From the NCBI GenBank assembly GCA_035578155.1, contig JAPWDM010000003.1:66828142-66892141 (forward strand): DNA of 64,000 nucleotides, written 5' to 3'. The stretch's first letter is position 1. Every line of letters starts with the position of its first letter. Positions 1 through 11,529 of the stretch are shown piece after piece. The notes under the pieces are model-generated. The model made no database searches, was not told where the DNA came from, and saw nothing but the letters and a program-made list of their open reading frames with translations. The translations under genes were made by a program, and so were the position numbers. The DNA comes from Brachynemurus nebulosus. Taxonomy: Eukaryota; Arthropoda; Insecta; Neuroptera; Myrmeleontidae.

Positions 1-220
1 GATGAAATTTTGTGTAGTGATAATTTATTATCTGGGTCAACATTTAAAATACTTTTTACTCCAAGAAAATGTCTCATTCCCACGGGGAAATAGAAAAGCC
101 ATTTTAAGCATATGCATGCATTACTATGCAAATTCTGTACAATTATTACACTTATATATATTCTTCTCACTGAATTTATAGCAATGCGTCGCGCGAACGA
201 CGTCGCGGGTACAGCTAGTA
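1..220 (+). repeat. Dispersed arthropod repeat, family R1, copy 1 (cut by window edge)
   Basis: The stretch matches 7517-7722 nearly throughout: the start (GATGAAATTT, CTGGGTCAACATTTAA), the middle (AATGTCTCATTCCCACG), and the end, where both copies have the block CGCGCGAACGACGTCGCGGG followed by TACAG. Between them this copy has about 20 extra bases. It lacks the 5' part seen in the other copy because the window starts inside it. The style (CTACTGGACGGATTTTGATG in the other copy, CG-rich terminus) resembles non-autonomous repeats common in insects. I cannot assign it to a transposon class from sequence alone. Confidence 0.7.
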
Positions 221-870
221 TGATATAATTTTAGAACGTTGAAAAAATTTTAATAATTCAGGAAGAATTTAGTGAAATGAAAGTCACTCGACACGGACAC
301 CTTGAAAAGTGAAAATCGATACACATACATAGAGCAACAAGGTGTATTTTTAAATTATAAATAGATCACTTTCGATAAATTTTTAATTAAATACGGTCAC
401 TATAACGAAATTTCACTGTAAATTTCGATATCAAAACGTGGGAATTACCTAAATCAAAATTCTACATTCAGCTGTCGTTTCTTGTGTTACTCGATCAGGT
501 AGAGTATTTTTAATAATATGTAAAACTGGATTCTGGTTTGTTAAGAAAAAAAAAAAGAAAGGTAAGTAGAAATTTATCAATACCAAAAATAAATTTTTAT
601 AATATATAAATTTGACGACCTACGGTAAGATATTATGTATTGTAAATTCAGGGCCACCACTCTCCACACTGTCCTAAATAATACGTACAAATAAAATAAA
701 AAATCAGGTAGATATGATTTTAATTTAATGCATTTGCAGCAACTGATGAATTGTCGATTTAAGGCTACAATATACATATTATCATAGGCGAACAATTTTT
801 TGGTGCTATTATAGTATACACTGATCCACCCGTTTTATTTTCAAAACTCAAACTTAACTACCATTAAAAA
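221..870. other. AT-rich spacer without recognised features
   Basis: I see only AT-rich sequence with short A and T runs. An open frame on the minus strand (577-795) is low-complexity, rich in Y, F and L, and has no recognisable domain. Confidence 0.5.
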
Positions 871-1260
871 ATTCGTCAAGTGCGTGTTTGACATGCACTA
901 AGTAATGTCCCTCACTCAGTGGTCATAACTAAAACTTCTTAAAATATAACAGTCCGGACACATACGTACACATATACGTAATACATACACACACCTAACA
1001 CACAAATACATAAAAATTAATGTAGCAAAACAGATGCTAGATTAATATACCATAATTTGTTAATTTAATATATTTAATGCCATCTAGCACAACAATTAGT
1101 AACTTGACGTGATGCTATACTATATATTAAATATACAAAGTCACTACTTGCTACAGGATGGCGTCAAAATATATACAATACATAAGCAATACAGCCCTCT
1201 TGCGTTTATTCAATATATGTAAAACTCTATGAATGAATGTAAAACTCTATAATTATTTAC
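871..1260. repeat. Dispersed repeat, family R2, copy 1
   Basis: Two blocks recur at 46369-46535. Block 1 (871-921) contains a small hairpin, AAGTGCGTG...CATGCACT, followed by AAGTAATGTC. Block 2 (1191-1260) contains CAGCCCTCTTGCGTTTATTC followed by short repeats of AAAACTCTAT. The blocks lie about 270 bp apart here and about 40 bp apart in the other copy, so this copy has gained, or the other lost, about 230 bp of internal sequence. Confidence 0.65.
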
Positions 1261-2750
1261 CACCTCTCTCAAATTTTCGATCACTCAAGGATTTTAATAT
1301 GTTCCGAACTAATACGTAGTTCGGGACATAAAAAATCACCTACTTACTGATAAAAATTTATGCATTTTTAAAAATACTTGTTTTTAAAATTTGCGCCAAA
1401 ACGTTCATTAGCGCCAAAAGTTCAAGAGTTACGTTACATTCTTTAAATAGCAACGGGTGTTTTGTAATTAAGAAAAAAATCTCTAGTTTTCTTTTAACAA
1501 GGAAAATAAATTGATTTTTTTTTTTTTTTTGGATTAATTAAATTCGAGTGAATTTTCATAGTTACGTTTGGTTAGAGTAGGACAACTGGTATTTGAAGTA
1601 GCGTCTCTAGTGGTGATTGTGTTGAAATATAAGACAACGTGACGTCACAATCCGTTTCTGATCACGTGGTTAAGAGTTAAAAAAATACTTTTTTAAATTA
1701 ATTTTTCTAATAGTTACTTATAATGAATTGGTTTAACAAATTGTTGCTTTTTATAAATTTTCAATAAAAATTGTTTTGTTTTTCCTTAACGCTGTCAAAT
1801 ATCCTAGTAGCTGGACTTGAAAAAAAACAATATGTAATTTTTGTAATTTTTAAACAAAAGATGATATTACTAAAATTATAAATCACATTAAAATTAGTGT
1901 TTTTCTGAACATATGTTTAAAATTTCAAGTCAATCCATCAGTTACATATAAAAATATTGGGTACACCATTTTGAAAAAGAGTATTATTTTCGAAATTTTG
2001 CTCGACACAAATCGATAAAGCGTGTACTATAGTAGTACCCATCCATTTTTTTATTGAATATAAAAAATCACCTTCAATCATCACACTATAATTATTAACA
2101 AATTAAATCTGTGAACGGATTTCTAAAAAGAAAAAAAATTATTAAAATATTTTGGATCAAATCCCAAACAAATTTTTATTAATAAAATCTTGAGAATATT
2201 TTTGAAAAATATGTCGGAAGAAACAAGACTGATATAAACCTAATTATAGTACAAATAATCTCCTTAAAAATTACGCCATCAATGCTTTTTCTAACGCATC
2301 GCTAAAAAAAACGTCGTTTCCTGAAAAGCATTTTTAATTAAAGAAGACTTACAAGAATTCCACAGTAAAGAATTTTTTCTGAATATCATTTCATTAGTCA
2401 TTTCACATTATAAATTTTGGTCAAACGTGGATGTTTTGGTAGGTAGACGTCGTAATATTCACTGTCGTGTGCATATCAACGTATAAAATATCATATTTTG
2501 AACATAAAAATAGAATGAGTTTGACCTTCATTTAAATTATCTAGAAATGTAATTAACAAATTGTATACATATACTAGTATATAGCCCAGTATTTATATTG
2601 GTATCTAGGTATGTATACACGATACAAGTTTGAAAAGTGAACACAATCGGTGTCAAAAGTTTGGAACTATAGCGAAAATTTGTGTGAGGTTATGTAGAGA
2701 TTCGTATATCATATCAACATATTTCAGCTATACCTTATTTAGTTACTAAC

Positions 2751-2993
2751 TTGTTATTAAATATAAAATTTAAAAAAAAAAAAATAAACGAAAAAGGAAA
2801 GAATGGTTTCAAGACCCTCCTGAAGTATTCAGGCCCGACGAGAGTAGCCACGCTATTAGAAATGAAAGATTCTTTTTTATCTACATTTTTGGGAAAATTT
2901 AAAAAAAAATCAGATTTACTTCGAGGGCACGCCATTTTTCTCCACGGCCCTGGAAGTAGTGAACCACCAATATACCAGACAATACGGTATTAA
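2751..2993 (+). other. Open frame of 80 codons, probably not a gene
   Basis: A patch at 2810-2990 is less AT-rich than its surroundings and is open on both strands (minus-strand frame 2735-2935). The plus-strand translation has a lysine-rich start and a GPTRVATLLEMKDSF segment that I do not recognise. The listed start codon is TTG rather than ATG. No splice sites or promoter motifs point to it. It may be the trace of a transposon or a chance frame. Confidence 0.15.
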
Positions 2994-3732
2994 TAATAAA
3001 AATTTTTGACTAGTACAAAAATACATATTCATTGCAATTTATGATAATAAAAGCACAAATACCAAGTTACCACACGAAGGTATGGTTACATCTGATACTC
3101 TCTCTTAGATTAGTAGCTACTTTAACGCTAAGAAACAGAATATGTAGCATAAAAGACACCTCCTCGTTCATTTAACAGTAACACTTAATTAATAAAAATT
3201 TTGTTAGTTGGATAAAAAATGCACCTAAAACACGTGCCATTATCAGTAATAATATTTTTAATATTTCCAAACCTGTATCTACACATTCGGTTTTAAATTA
3301 TTTTTATTGACATACGAAACAACACAAGCAAGTGTCAAAGTGACCCCATCGAGTACAAATTAATTATAACTAACTTATTTATTTTATTACTATGTTTAAA
3401 ACAATCAAAAAGTGACCGGCACGTAATATATCTAGGTACAGTCGACTCTCGTTAATTCGAAACTCGAGGGACTCTCAAAACATTACGAATTATCGCAGGT
3501 AACAATTTTAATTTTTTAAGCATTAACTTGTCTCAAAATGTACTTACAATCTTTCTGTTTCTTTCTCTCTGCAATTTTGAATTGTCGAGTGTTTGACGCC
3601 GATGAGTTCGAATTAACGCGTCGTTTTGTTACGTAGCAATGATTTTTTCGTTCGAATTACCAAGTGTATAAAAATGTATTGTTTTAGTTCGAAATATAAA
3701 GAGATTTTGTAGGGAACTGGTGATAACTTTGA

Positions 3733-3784
<52 letters not shown>
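3733..3784. repeat. (AAT)n microsatellite
   Basis: About sixteen uninterrupted trinucleotide repeats lie at the 5' end of the SINE insertion. Confidence 0.95.
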
Positions 3785-3785
<1 letters not shown>

Positions 3786-4121
3786 GGTTTAACGTCCGGT
3801 TTTGAGACTTTGTTGTCTATTATAACAGACCCCACCCACATCATTATTTAGCGGAGTGGTCGAGCGTGCTTAAGCACACTAACACTTGCCGACTGGTAGG
3901 TCGGGGGTTCGAATCCAGCGGCCGGCTATGTTCGTGAAGGTTTTCTGCAGTTTCCCTTCACAATTCCAGATGAATATCGGCATAGTTCCTTAAAGAAATC
4001 GGCTGCAGACGTACACCTTCCAAATCCTAGCTCCCCACCCATTTTCCTTGTCCTCCACTCTCATCATAAGAATTTATTATGTAAAAAGTATTGTTAGAAA
4101 GTATGAATTAAAAAAAAAAAG
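3737..4121 (+). mobile_element. tRNA-derived SINE inserted in the pogo-like MITE
   Basis: The insert is bounded by the 9-bp duplication TTTGAATTA (3728-3736 and 4122-4130). Comparison with the intact MITE at 38494-38794 shows the pre-insertion site. Inside, TAGCGGAGTGG (3849-3859) resembles an RNA polymerase III A box and GGTTCGAATCC (3906-3916) is a perfect B box. Their spacing, with a long variable-arm-like segment, suggests descent from a type II (Ser or Leu) tRNA. The body continues to an A10 tail at 4111-4120. An unusual 5' segment containing an (AAT)n tract and about 60 bp precedes the tRNA-like head. Confidence 0.75.
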
Positions 4122-4552
4122 TTTGAATTATAGAGAGGTTCGAATTATTCGAAGGCTTGAACTAACGAGAGTTGACTGTATGTACCTACTTAATTGATGG
4201 GTAGAAAATATTAATTAAAAATAATGGAAGCATGTTAAAAATTAATAATAAAAACAGTGGATAAGAATCATAATTAATAAAATTACATTTAAATTACAGG
4301 TTTTGAAAAATATCTATAGAAGAAATTTATTGGAAAATAATTTAGGTACTCTTCTGGAACGAAAAAGTTCTCTTACTTCGAAAAGTCCAAGTGTTTGATT
4401 ACACATCAAACAGACATTAACTGAAAAAAAAAATTAATGTCTACTCTGGTCGCGAGACAGACAACGGCCATATAATATCCGTCCGCCCCCACAATACATA
4501 TGTACAACACACAACCACCGTTTGAGTACTACAGCTGTTTCTTTGTTACTAT

Positions 4553-4692
4553 GTTATAAAAGCTATTTAGCTCTGGCCATGAAAGAAAAACGAGTCGGAC
4601 TAATCTCTGTTTCGTTTGAATGAAGAGGGAACCTTCACATACGTATATGGATAGGACGATTGTAAAGGGCGCAGGCTGCTGGCTGGGCAGGT
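4553..4692 (+). promoter_or_regulatory. Weak candidate promoter and first exon
   Basis: A TATAAAAG box (4555-4562) is followed by a less AT-rich stretch with an open frame from an ATG near 4620 that reaches GGGCAG|GTAAAG at about 4690, a plausible splice donor. The peptide is about 24 residues and unrecognised. Chance occurrence is quite possible in AT-rich DNA. Confidence 0.15.
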
Positions 4693-4933
4693 AAAGTTAA
4701 TTTCTTTGAATACATTCTAAAAGATTTCATTTTTTTTTTTTTTTTGAATAAAAAGAGACCTTATGTGATGTGGCCAATGTGATTTCTACCTACACAAATG
4801 TGTATAGAGAGCATATAGGCATACGATACGAAACGATTCGATGCTTTGTTGCTTGGATATTGTTCACCTTGGTAGACGTTTCAGTGATAACAAGAAACCA
4901 CTGAACTCTACAAGCAGGCACATTAGAGTTTAA

Positions 4934-5102
4934 CACGTTCATTGCCAAGCTAAAAATATAGACTGCGAGATGGCTAAATATTTATTTTATGTTAAATAAG
5001 TAGGTCCTTATATTTGTCAAGCGGTATCGCGTGACTGGCCATATATACCCATATAGTGAAGTAGCTGTATCACGCAATATCGCGTGATCGGCAATGAGCG
5101 TG
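4934..5102. mobile_element. piggyBac-type (TTAA) MITE
   Basis: The termini CACGTTCATTGCC and GGCAATGAGCGTG are inverted copies with one mismatch, flanked by TTAA on each side (4930-4933 and 5103-5106). TTAA target duplication is the hallmark of piggyBac-mobilised elements. The 169-bp interior is non-coding and repeats TATCGCGTGA twice. Confidence 0.8.
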
Positions 5103-5106
5103 TTAA

Positions 5107-6290
5107 AGAGAGAATGTCTAGACAGAACTGTCTCATGAATTTATTTTTTTGTTAAATTACTGTAACGTGTTTCCCATTTTCTCTATATCGCCGTAATATA
5201 GCCTTTAATTTACGGGTTACCAAAGCTCGCGTCGGCGGGACCAAAAAAACGTTTGTTTACTTAAGCTTCGTCGTTTCGATTTGCGTCACCGAAAAATGAC
5301 ATCTCGAAAATAAATCATTTACTGAATGAAACTGACGAGAAAAAAACTGGAAATTTGGCACCTACGATTACTCAAATTTCATCAACAGCTATCTATGATC
5401 CATACAATTTTTATGGCTATTAATTAATTTAAAAAAGAAAAAAAATGAACCGATACCAAATATTTGAAAAGCTCCAAAAACCGTAATTTTAATGCTAGAA
5501 ATTTGAAATTTGAAACTACTCACAGATATTCGATACCACCTTTTTCATTTTTGACAAAATCGGGATTGTAAAGATAACAGAAAAATTACATGCGAAAATT
5601 AAGTCCCATCTCCTGAATGAATTTAGAATTCCATAGGTAAAATTTGGTATTTTCCAAAGGAAAAATATTACCTAAACTCAATAATATAGTCACATTTATA
5701 AGTTTTTTTATGAAAAAAAAAAAAAAAAAATAAAAATAAACGCAAATAATCTTTATAAATTTGAGATAGCAAACACTCTGGCATCCCTGGGAACTCCTGC
5801 TTTCACCTCTGGAATATTTAATGTTCAAAAAGGCAGTAAAAAACTGCAATATTTGTACATTAAATCAGAAAAAATGAGCTATATTTGACTGTTTCACAAT
5901 CTCTGTGTTTCAATTCATGTCTATATTATCACAATATCACAAAGGTGTCAAACGAAATGATTCTTTTATGCTACGCCAAGTCATCAATATTACGTTACTA
6001 TGACAGTAAATAATACAATTTCAGTTATTTTATTGAATAAAAAAAAAAACGAATACATTTTTATTATTCAAAACACGTTTGATTTCTCGATTTAAATTAT
6101 AAAAGAAATACATGGAAACAAGACATTGTAGGGTATATGATATAGGTATGCTATAACAAACAATATAACTTTTATCGGAAGTAAAAAATGAATTTCCTTT
6201 TTATTTATTATTATTCAATAGAGTGAAAAATTATTGTTACCACGGCGCGCCATTTTATCCACCGTTTGACACATAACTAAAAAAATTTTC
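5107..6290. other. Spacer without recognised features
   Basis: AT-rich sequence with one small GC-richer patch near 5210-5270 (GCTCGCGTCGGCGGGAC). A minus-strand frame at 5586-5849 is dominated by a poly-F and poly-K tract from a homopolymer and looks spurious. Confidence 0.5.
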
Positions 6291-6291
6291 G

Positions 6292-6723
6292 AATCCGGTT
6301 CGAAGGACCAAAATATTAAAATTTTAAATATTGAAGAAATTTACTCTGATGATGGCCGAAAAGGCTGAAAACGCGTTAAGTAAAAGAATATTATTTGTCG
6401 TAAAATTGACAAAGTAATTAAAACTTGAAATATTTTCAATATTAAAATTTTACTTTTGATTGTTAAGTATTTTTTTATGTGTATTTTTGAGCAATTCGTC
6501 GAATAAAATTGCACATTTAAAAAGACTAACTGACACTAATCACATTTCAAAAAAAACATATGCATATGCGATTCCGGCTCGAAGGACCAAAATACTAAAA
6601 TTAAATTTGGTGGATATTTCGAATTTTTTTATCGGTATGTATTTGAGCGATTCGCCGAATAAAATTGCGCACTTAAGATTAATTGACACTGATCAGTGAT
6701 CACATTTTAAAAACACATGCATA
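6292..6723 (+). repeat. Internally duplicated retroelement-like repeat with a hammerhead motif
   Basis: The block TCCGGYTCGAAGGACCAAAA occurs at about 6295 and 6572. The block AATTCGTCGAATAAAATTGC with its downstream partner occurs at about 6493 and 6649 (as GATTCGCCGAATAAAATTGC). The duplication makes the open frame 6460-6699 carry two copies of a peptide ending NKIAHL. With the hammerhead at 6340-6384, this fits the terminal region of a Penelope-like retroelement. No reverse transcriptase is seen. Confidence 0.55.
6340..6384 (+). ncRNA. Minimal hammerhead ribozyme, Penelope-element type
   Basis: All hammerhead parts are present in order. Stem I is TTTACT (6340-6345) paired with AGTAAA (6379-6384), six perfect pairs. 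The first core is CTGATGA (6346-6352), followed by T. Stem II is GGCC (6354-6357) with GGCT (6363-6366), closing a GAAAA loop. The second core is GAAA (6367-6370). Stem III is the palindrome AACGCGTT (6370-6377), followed by A at the predicted cleavage position (UUA, an allowed NUH). Very short palindromic stem III is known from hammerheads in Penelope-like elements, which are thought to act best as dimers. Self-cleavage is inferred. Confidence 0.75.
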
Positions 6724-7451
6724 ATTATGATAGCGAGAGTAGGTACACAGTATTATTATGAATGTTGAGTGCTGATTATTTATTAATTTATTTAAAAAAA
6801 AAAATTGTAATTTAAAAATAATTTTGTACAGTAATATTATTGATTATTGATCTTCGACCTGTACGAAACTATTTATAAAAATACCTAGTCTTATAATATG
6901 TACACTGAAAACTATTTATAATGATTCGGGGAAACTTTTTATAAAAAAATATCAATTCTTACATTTACCTCGTCGTTATAAATAAGTTTTATTGTATCAA
7001 ACCAGTAAAAAAAACAATTGATTATTTGTCTTTTTTTTACTGTCAATATTCAATAAAATCAATGACAAATCATAAATACTGTAAATTCCAGCATAAAACT
7101 CTTATCTAAGAGCGCACAGTGAGTGCTCGAAAAAAACAACCAAAAAAAATATTATTACAGTTCAGTGAGCTTGTATTTAACCTTTTAATAGAAACCAGAC
7201 AAGGTCGTTGTTAAGACATTATTTTTTTCTGTTATTCAAGTTTAACATGAAACTGCACCACACGGCAGTAGAGTAGTAGCTCAGTTTTTCTCTTTCTCGT
7301 ATCATTTTATAAATAATATAAATTGATGTTTTGGTACAGTTAAACCTTTCGGAACTGCCACAAAAGATGTTAAAAGTAAAAGTTTCAATTTAATAAAAAC
7401 GGACCAATCTTATACATATATAATAAAACTGTAACGAGACCATTTCTGTAT

Positions 7452-7733
7452 ATGGAATATTTTCTGAAAATTGTCTGTCTGTTCACGCATCGCGCAAAAA
7501 CTACTGGACGGATTTTGATGAAATTTGGTGTGACGATAACTTACTACCTGGGTCAACATTTAAGATACTTTTTACTCCGGGAAAATGTCTCATTCCCACG
7601 TGGCAAGAAAGAAAAACCATTTGGAGCATGTGCATACACTACGAAAAAATTATTGTTCTATGCAAGTTCTGTACAATTATTACACAATAATGCATCGCGC
7701 GAACGACGTCGCGGGTACAGTTATTTTAGATAA
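7452..7733 (+). repeat. Dispersed arthropod repeat, family R1, copy 2
   Basis: This is the fuller copy of the repeat at 1-220. It adds the 5' segment with TCTGTCTGTTCACGCATCGC and ACTACTGGACGGATTTTGAT. It ends in CGCGAACGACGTCGCGGGTA then CAG. The 93-codon open frame across it is a by-product of the repeat and is not preserved in the other copy. Confidence 0.7.
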
Positions 7734-8225
7734 AATTTTGTCTTTTCTTTCTATTTATAAATTTTTTTTAAAATGTCATCCAGGTAACAATTGTAATCGT
7801 TTTTTTAAGTGATCCATCATGCATTCTTTGCTTGTTGTTATAAAACATTTTTTAGGTCACCTTTTTCAGACAACAATAGGCACCTTTTTTTTTCTTCACA
7901 AAAAACTATTATCAATTTGTAAATATTAGATAAAAAAAAACCCTAGACAAGGGAAGGGTATTTTTTTAACCATTAAACATGGCCATTAGTCAAAAAAAAA
8001 TATTAATTACAAATTACTAACCAAAAAACGAAAAAACCAGTTATAGAATATCAATTTGAATATTTTGTAAGGAATCAAGGTTCCTGTGAGATTGCTTTTG
8101 TAGACTGTGGGAACATGGTCAATGTAACTACCTAAAAATTTTTTTTAATATTAATCTTTCTTGAAAAAATTCGAATTTTCACCTAAAGTATATATAATAT
8201 TTAAATGGAAAAAAGCTATCTTTTA

Positions 8226-8398
8226 GGCGGCCTGTAGACGATCAGTAATACTGTCAGTATTTAGAAATATTGACATTATTACTGATCGTGTATTGATAAT
8301 ACTGAAGCATTCGTATGTATAATTTATATTAGAAAAATAATGATTCATTATTTTTGTCAGTAAATACTGACAGTATTACTGATCGTGTACAGGCAGCC
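8226..8398. mobile_element. PIF/Harbinger-type (TTA) MITE
   Basis: The inverted repeats are about 38 bp: GGCGGCCTGTAGACGATCAG... at the left and the complement of GGCTGCCTGTACACGATCAG... at the right, with two mismatches. TTA flanks both sides (8223-8225 and 8399-8401), the 3-bp duplication typical of PIF/Harbinger. The core is 173 bp and non-coding. Confidence 0.8.
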
Positions 8399-9013
8399 TT
8401 AAGTCAGTTGCGGCAATAATATTTTTTTATGTTAGTGTTACTTCAATTATTCTTGTACATAAGTTAAGAATTTTTTTTGATTTTCTGAAAATTGGTAAAA
8501 AAAAAATGAAAATCAATTAAGTCGCTCCTCACTCCCCTTCAATTCTGATTTTGACCACCTAACATCGCGTCGTCCTTAAAAAATCTGTACAATTAAGGAA
8601 GTATTCTGTACATTTTTTATTCCTGTATAAAATAAAAGATGTCGTCAACTGAAAACAATCTCTGTCAATACATTACATAATTCCATATTTATATAATCAC
8701 CTTGAAAACAGGACACACAGTATAGTGAATAGGTAAGTATTATTATTATTTATATACACCGTAAAAAATTGCAATTCAAATGAGCTGTTTTGTTTGCTAG
8801 CTAGCAGTTGGTTAGTACTTATGTTAGCAGCTATGATTAGTGAATATGAGTTTCAGCCGTGGCCACGTACATATACGTCACGTCAAGCACATTGCGCTAC
8901 ACGTGTGTATTTATAAAACACACCAAATCCGATTTCCTCACAACACAACACCCACAAATAATCGCTCGCACCAGTTGTAAAAATTTTTTCACGGTCATTG
9001 TATTAAAAAAAAA

Positions 9014-9030
9014 ACACACACACACACACA
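9014..9030. repeat. (CA)n microsatellite
   Basis: About eight CA dinucleotides follow an A-run. Confidence 0.9.
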
Positions 9031-9097
9031 ATGGCGAATTGTGTAAGGCGCAACAGTTTTTACACCAATGGGATAATGTGAAAATTACCCTTTAAAC

Positions 9098-9417
9098 CAG
9101 TGGTTCCCAAACTTCTTTGTCTCGTCGACTCCTTGTCATAATTTTCGATTTTAGACAGACGCCTGAGAAATTCAGTAACAACTTCGGAAATATAATTTTT
9201 CTTCCACAATTCAACTGACGACCTTTTTTTTTTGCTTTCGAACTAATTTGGGTGTACGTATCACATTTTTACATTTTAGAACAGCCAAGCCAACTTGCCT
9301 CGCTGTACGTCTGCTATTTTGCTACAGACCCCCATTTCCATCTAATCGACCCCCAATTTGTCTTTTCGCTAACGTGGACCCCTGGGGGTCGATATAGACC
9401 ACTTCCGGAACCATTAC
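9098..9417. mobile_element. hAT MITE (CAGTGGTTCCCAAACT type)
   Basis: The left end is CAGTGGTTCCCAAACTTCTT, a terminus well known from hAT elements of the Charlie group. The right end is its diverged inverse, ACTTCCGGAACCATTAC. An 8-bp target duplication flanks it (CTTTAAAC at 9090-9097, GTTTAAAC at 9418-9425). The 320-bp interior is non-coding. Confidence 0.75.
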
Positions 9418-9425
9418 GTTTAAAC

Positions 9426-11060
9426 AAATGACACGACCTAATATTTAATACATAAATTCAGATTACAACCTCTCGTGTCTTATGGTTATGGAAATGATAC
9501 AAAAAATATTAGTTGTCCAAAAAGAGAAATAAGTACATAATTTTTCTTTTTTTTTAAGACGTTCTTGAAACACAACATTATTATTTCTAAGATACTAAAT
9601 TGCGTCAGAAAGCCGTCAATATTAGTTTTAGTTGACGTACAAATATAAGTTTCAAGAGACCAATTGAAATTTGCACTGTAAAATTTTTTTGACTTGTCAT
9701 TTTAAATAGAAAAATTTTTCAAAAACCTCGTTCAGTTAATAACTGTAATATTAAAATCGAACAGATATTCGACCGAAAAGTATCCTAAGAATCCACCAAA
9801 AACTCAAACAATTCACCAAAATCGTAAAAAGAATGAAACTATAAAACTTATTAAAACTGAATTCATCCGAGCAAGGTTCACCGATGGGTGTCGAAATATC
9901 ACCAATTTTTTACTACTATGTGGGGAACCCCATATTTTTGATTGGCTGAATACAGCACAATTACGTTTATGTCAAATTTAACAATAAAAAAAAAATTATC
10001 GTAACATTTTAAAGGTGACTTTAATATGACATTACATCACATATTGTACATAATAAACACAACAAGCAAATGTATCACATTTTCAAAAATATCTTTTACT
10101 AACCAAAATTCAAAGATAAATGCAAAAAAAAAAAATACAAAAATAAAAACATTTGTAATACTCTTAGTAACTGGGCACTCTTTTTTTTTTATTTCTCTGA
10201 ATCAACATTCTGAATAAAACATACCTTACGACATAATTATGTGTACAATTAAAGACTCAAAATGTAAAAATTTTTTATTGATTTGGAAAATTCTGTTTAT
10301 TTATTCAACACGGGTAAAATTTTCCGGACATTTTTCCATATGTTTGTAATTTGATTAGTTTCAAGGATTTAAAAAAAAAAAATTAAATTCATGTAAAAAA
10401 TATTTATTAAAAGAAATTCTTTTACTTTCAACGATAATAAATTTTTAGAAAGGACCTTGAATAAAATATCGACAAATGCGTACCGTTAAAAGTAGCTACT
10501 TAGTGAAGGTTTGCCCTTTTGATTATACACGGTTTTGTAAACGAAAAATAGAAAACGTATTTTCTTTTTTAGAAACAAACGCTTTTCTCTTCCCGAAATT
10601 CCATTCGATTTTCCGTTTAAATTTTCATCCACCCCAACGCTTACGGTTACGCATTTTCAACATGACATTTTCTCCCCGTCTAATCACATACATATACTGT
10701 ATGTAGGCACAAAAAGGTCCCTTGAGGTTAACGGGTTTTTGATATTTTTCGATTCCTTTTAACCATAAATTTCATATGACGGCGAAAATGTTTTTGAAAA
10801 TGTACGTACGTATAGAGAGGAAAATTGCTATAATTTTTCATCGTTATCTTTATCACTTTTTTTTCTGGTTTTTTGTTTTTAACAACTTCGTATGTTTTAA
10901 TGCAGATAAACTGATGTTCGAAATTGCAGGTTAGCTATAAATATTTTTACGCAGACTAAATATTATTAGACACCGACTAAAAACTTCAAACACGTTCACT
11001 GCCACGTTTAACTTGAAGCAACGTACGTATCCATGCTTCTACACGGATCTGTGTATTTTA
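9426..11060. other. Spacer without recognised features
   Basis: AT-rich sequence. Open frames at 10026-10217 and 10476-10706 are unrecognised and show no codon or domain signal. Confidence 0.45.
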
Positions 11061-11069
11061 CTTACAATT

Positions 11070-11527
11070 GATACCGGTATTCCGGTATTACCGAAAAACC
11101 GGAACACAGGAAATTTTTAAACGTTTTGTAAAACCGGTATCAAAATTTCAAATACCGGTACTTCGGTTTCGGTATTAACAAAATCAAATGCTTTATATAT
11201 TACATAGTTTGAATATTTTTTTTTACGTTAGATTTACAACATAAATTTTATTACAATGCCTTTAGTTTTGCTTAATGTTTTCCATATGTGCAGATGACCA
11301 GATGTCTTATACTTATTCATATTTTTTCATAATTCTGGAATATTTTTAAGTATTTTTCTATAAGAAAAAATACAAAATTATGTTATTTAAATTTTTAAAA
11401 TCCAAAGATTATGTAGTTTGTTATTATTACTGTTACTAATTAATTTTATTAAATGATTTTTAATGTTTTTCCTTTTTTCTATACTATCTTCATTCAATAC
11501 CGAAAAAATACCGATATTCCAAGCCCT
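11070..11527. mobile_element. hAT-like remnant with CCGGTATT repeats
   Basis: The left part repeats ACCGGTATT and its complement at least five times, including a short hairpin (ATACCGGTATTCCGGTATTA). The right end, ATACCGATATTCCAAGCCCT (11510-11529), resembles an inverted hAT terminus (AGGGCTTGGAATATCGGTAT). The matching left tip is missing or diverged and no clear 8-bp duplication is visible. Confidence 0.5.
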
Positions 11528-11529
11528 AA

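Larger units (their letters stand above)
3439..4178. mobile_element. pogo/Tigger-like MITE interrupted by a SINE
   Basis: The element starts CAGTCGACTCTCGTTAATTC and ends in the inverted match ACGAGAGTTGACTG, flanked on both sides by TA (3437-3438, 4179-4180). This TA duplication and CAG... terminus fit the pogo/Tigger branch of Tc1/mariner. A second, uninterrupted copy lies at 38494-38794 (301 bp). The interior repeats the motif TTCGAATTA/TCG several times in both orientations. The interruption at 3737-4121 is a retroposed SINE. There is no coding capacity. Confidence 0.85.

Noticed and set aside
2735..2993. A short gene open on both strands
   Set aside because: The start codon on the plus strand is TTG, both frames include poly-K or poly-F from homopolymers, and no transcription or splice signals were found.
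3849..3916. A tRNA gene (Ser/Leu type)
   Set aside because: A and B boxes are present but the acceptor stem does not pair, the flanks show a target duplication and an A-tail follows. It is a SINE head.
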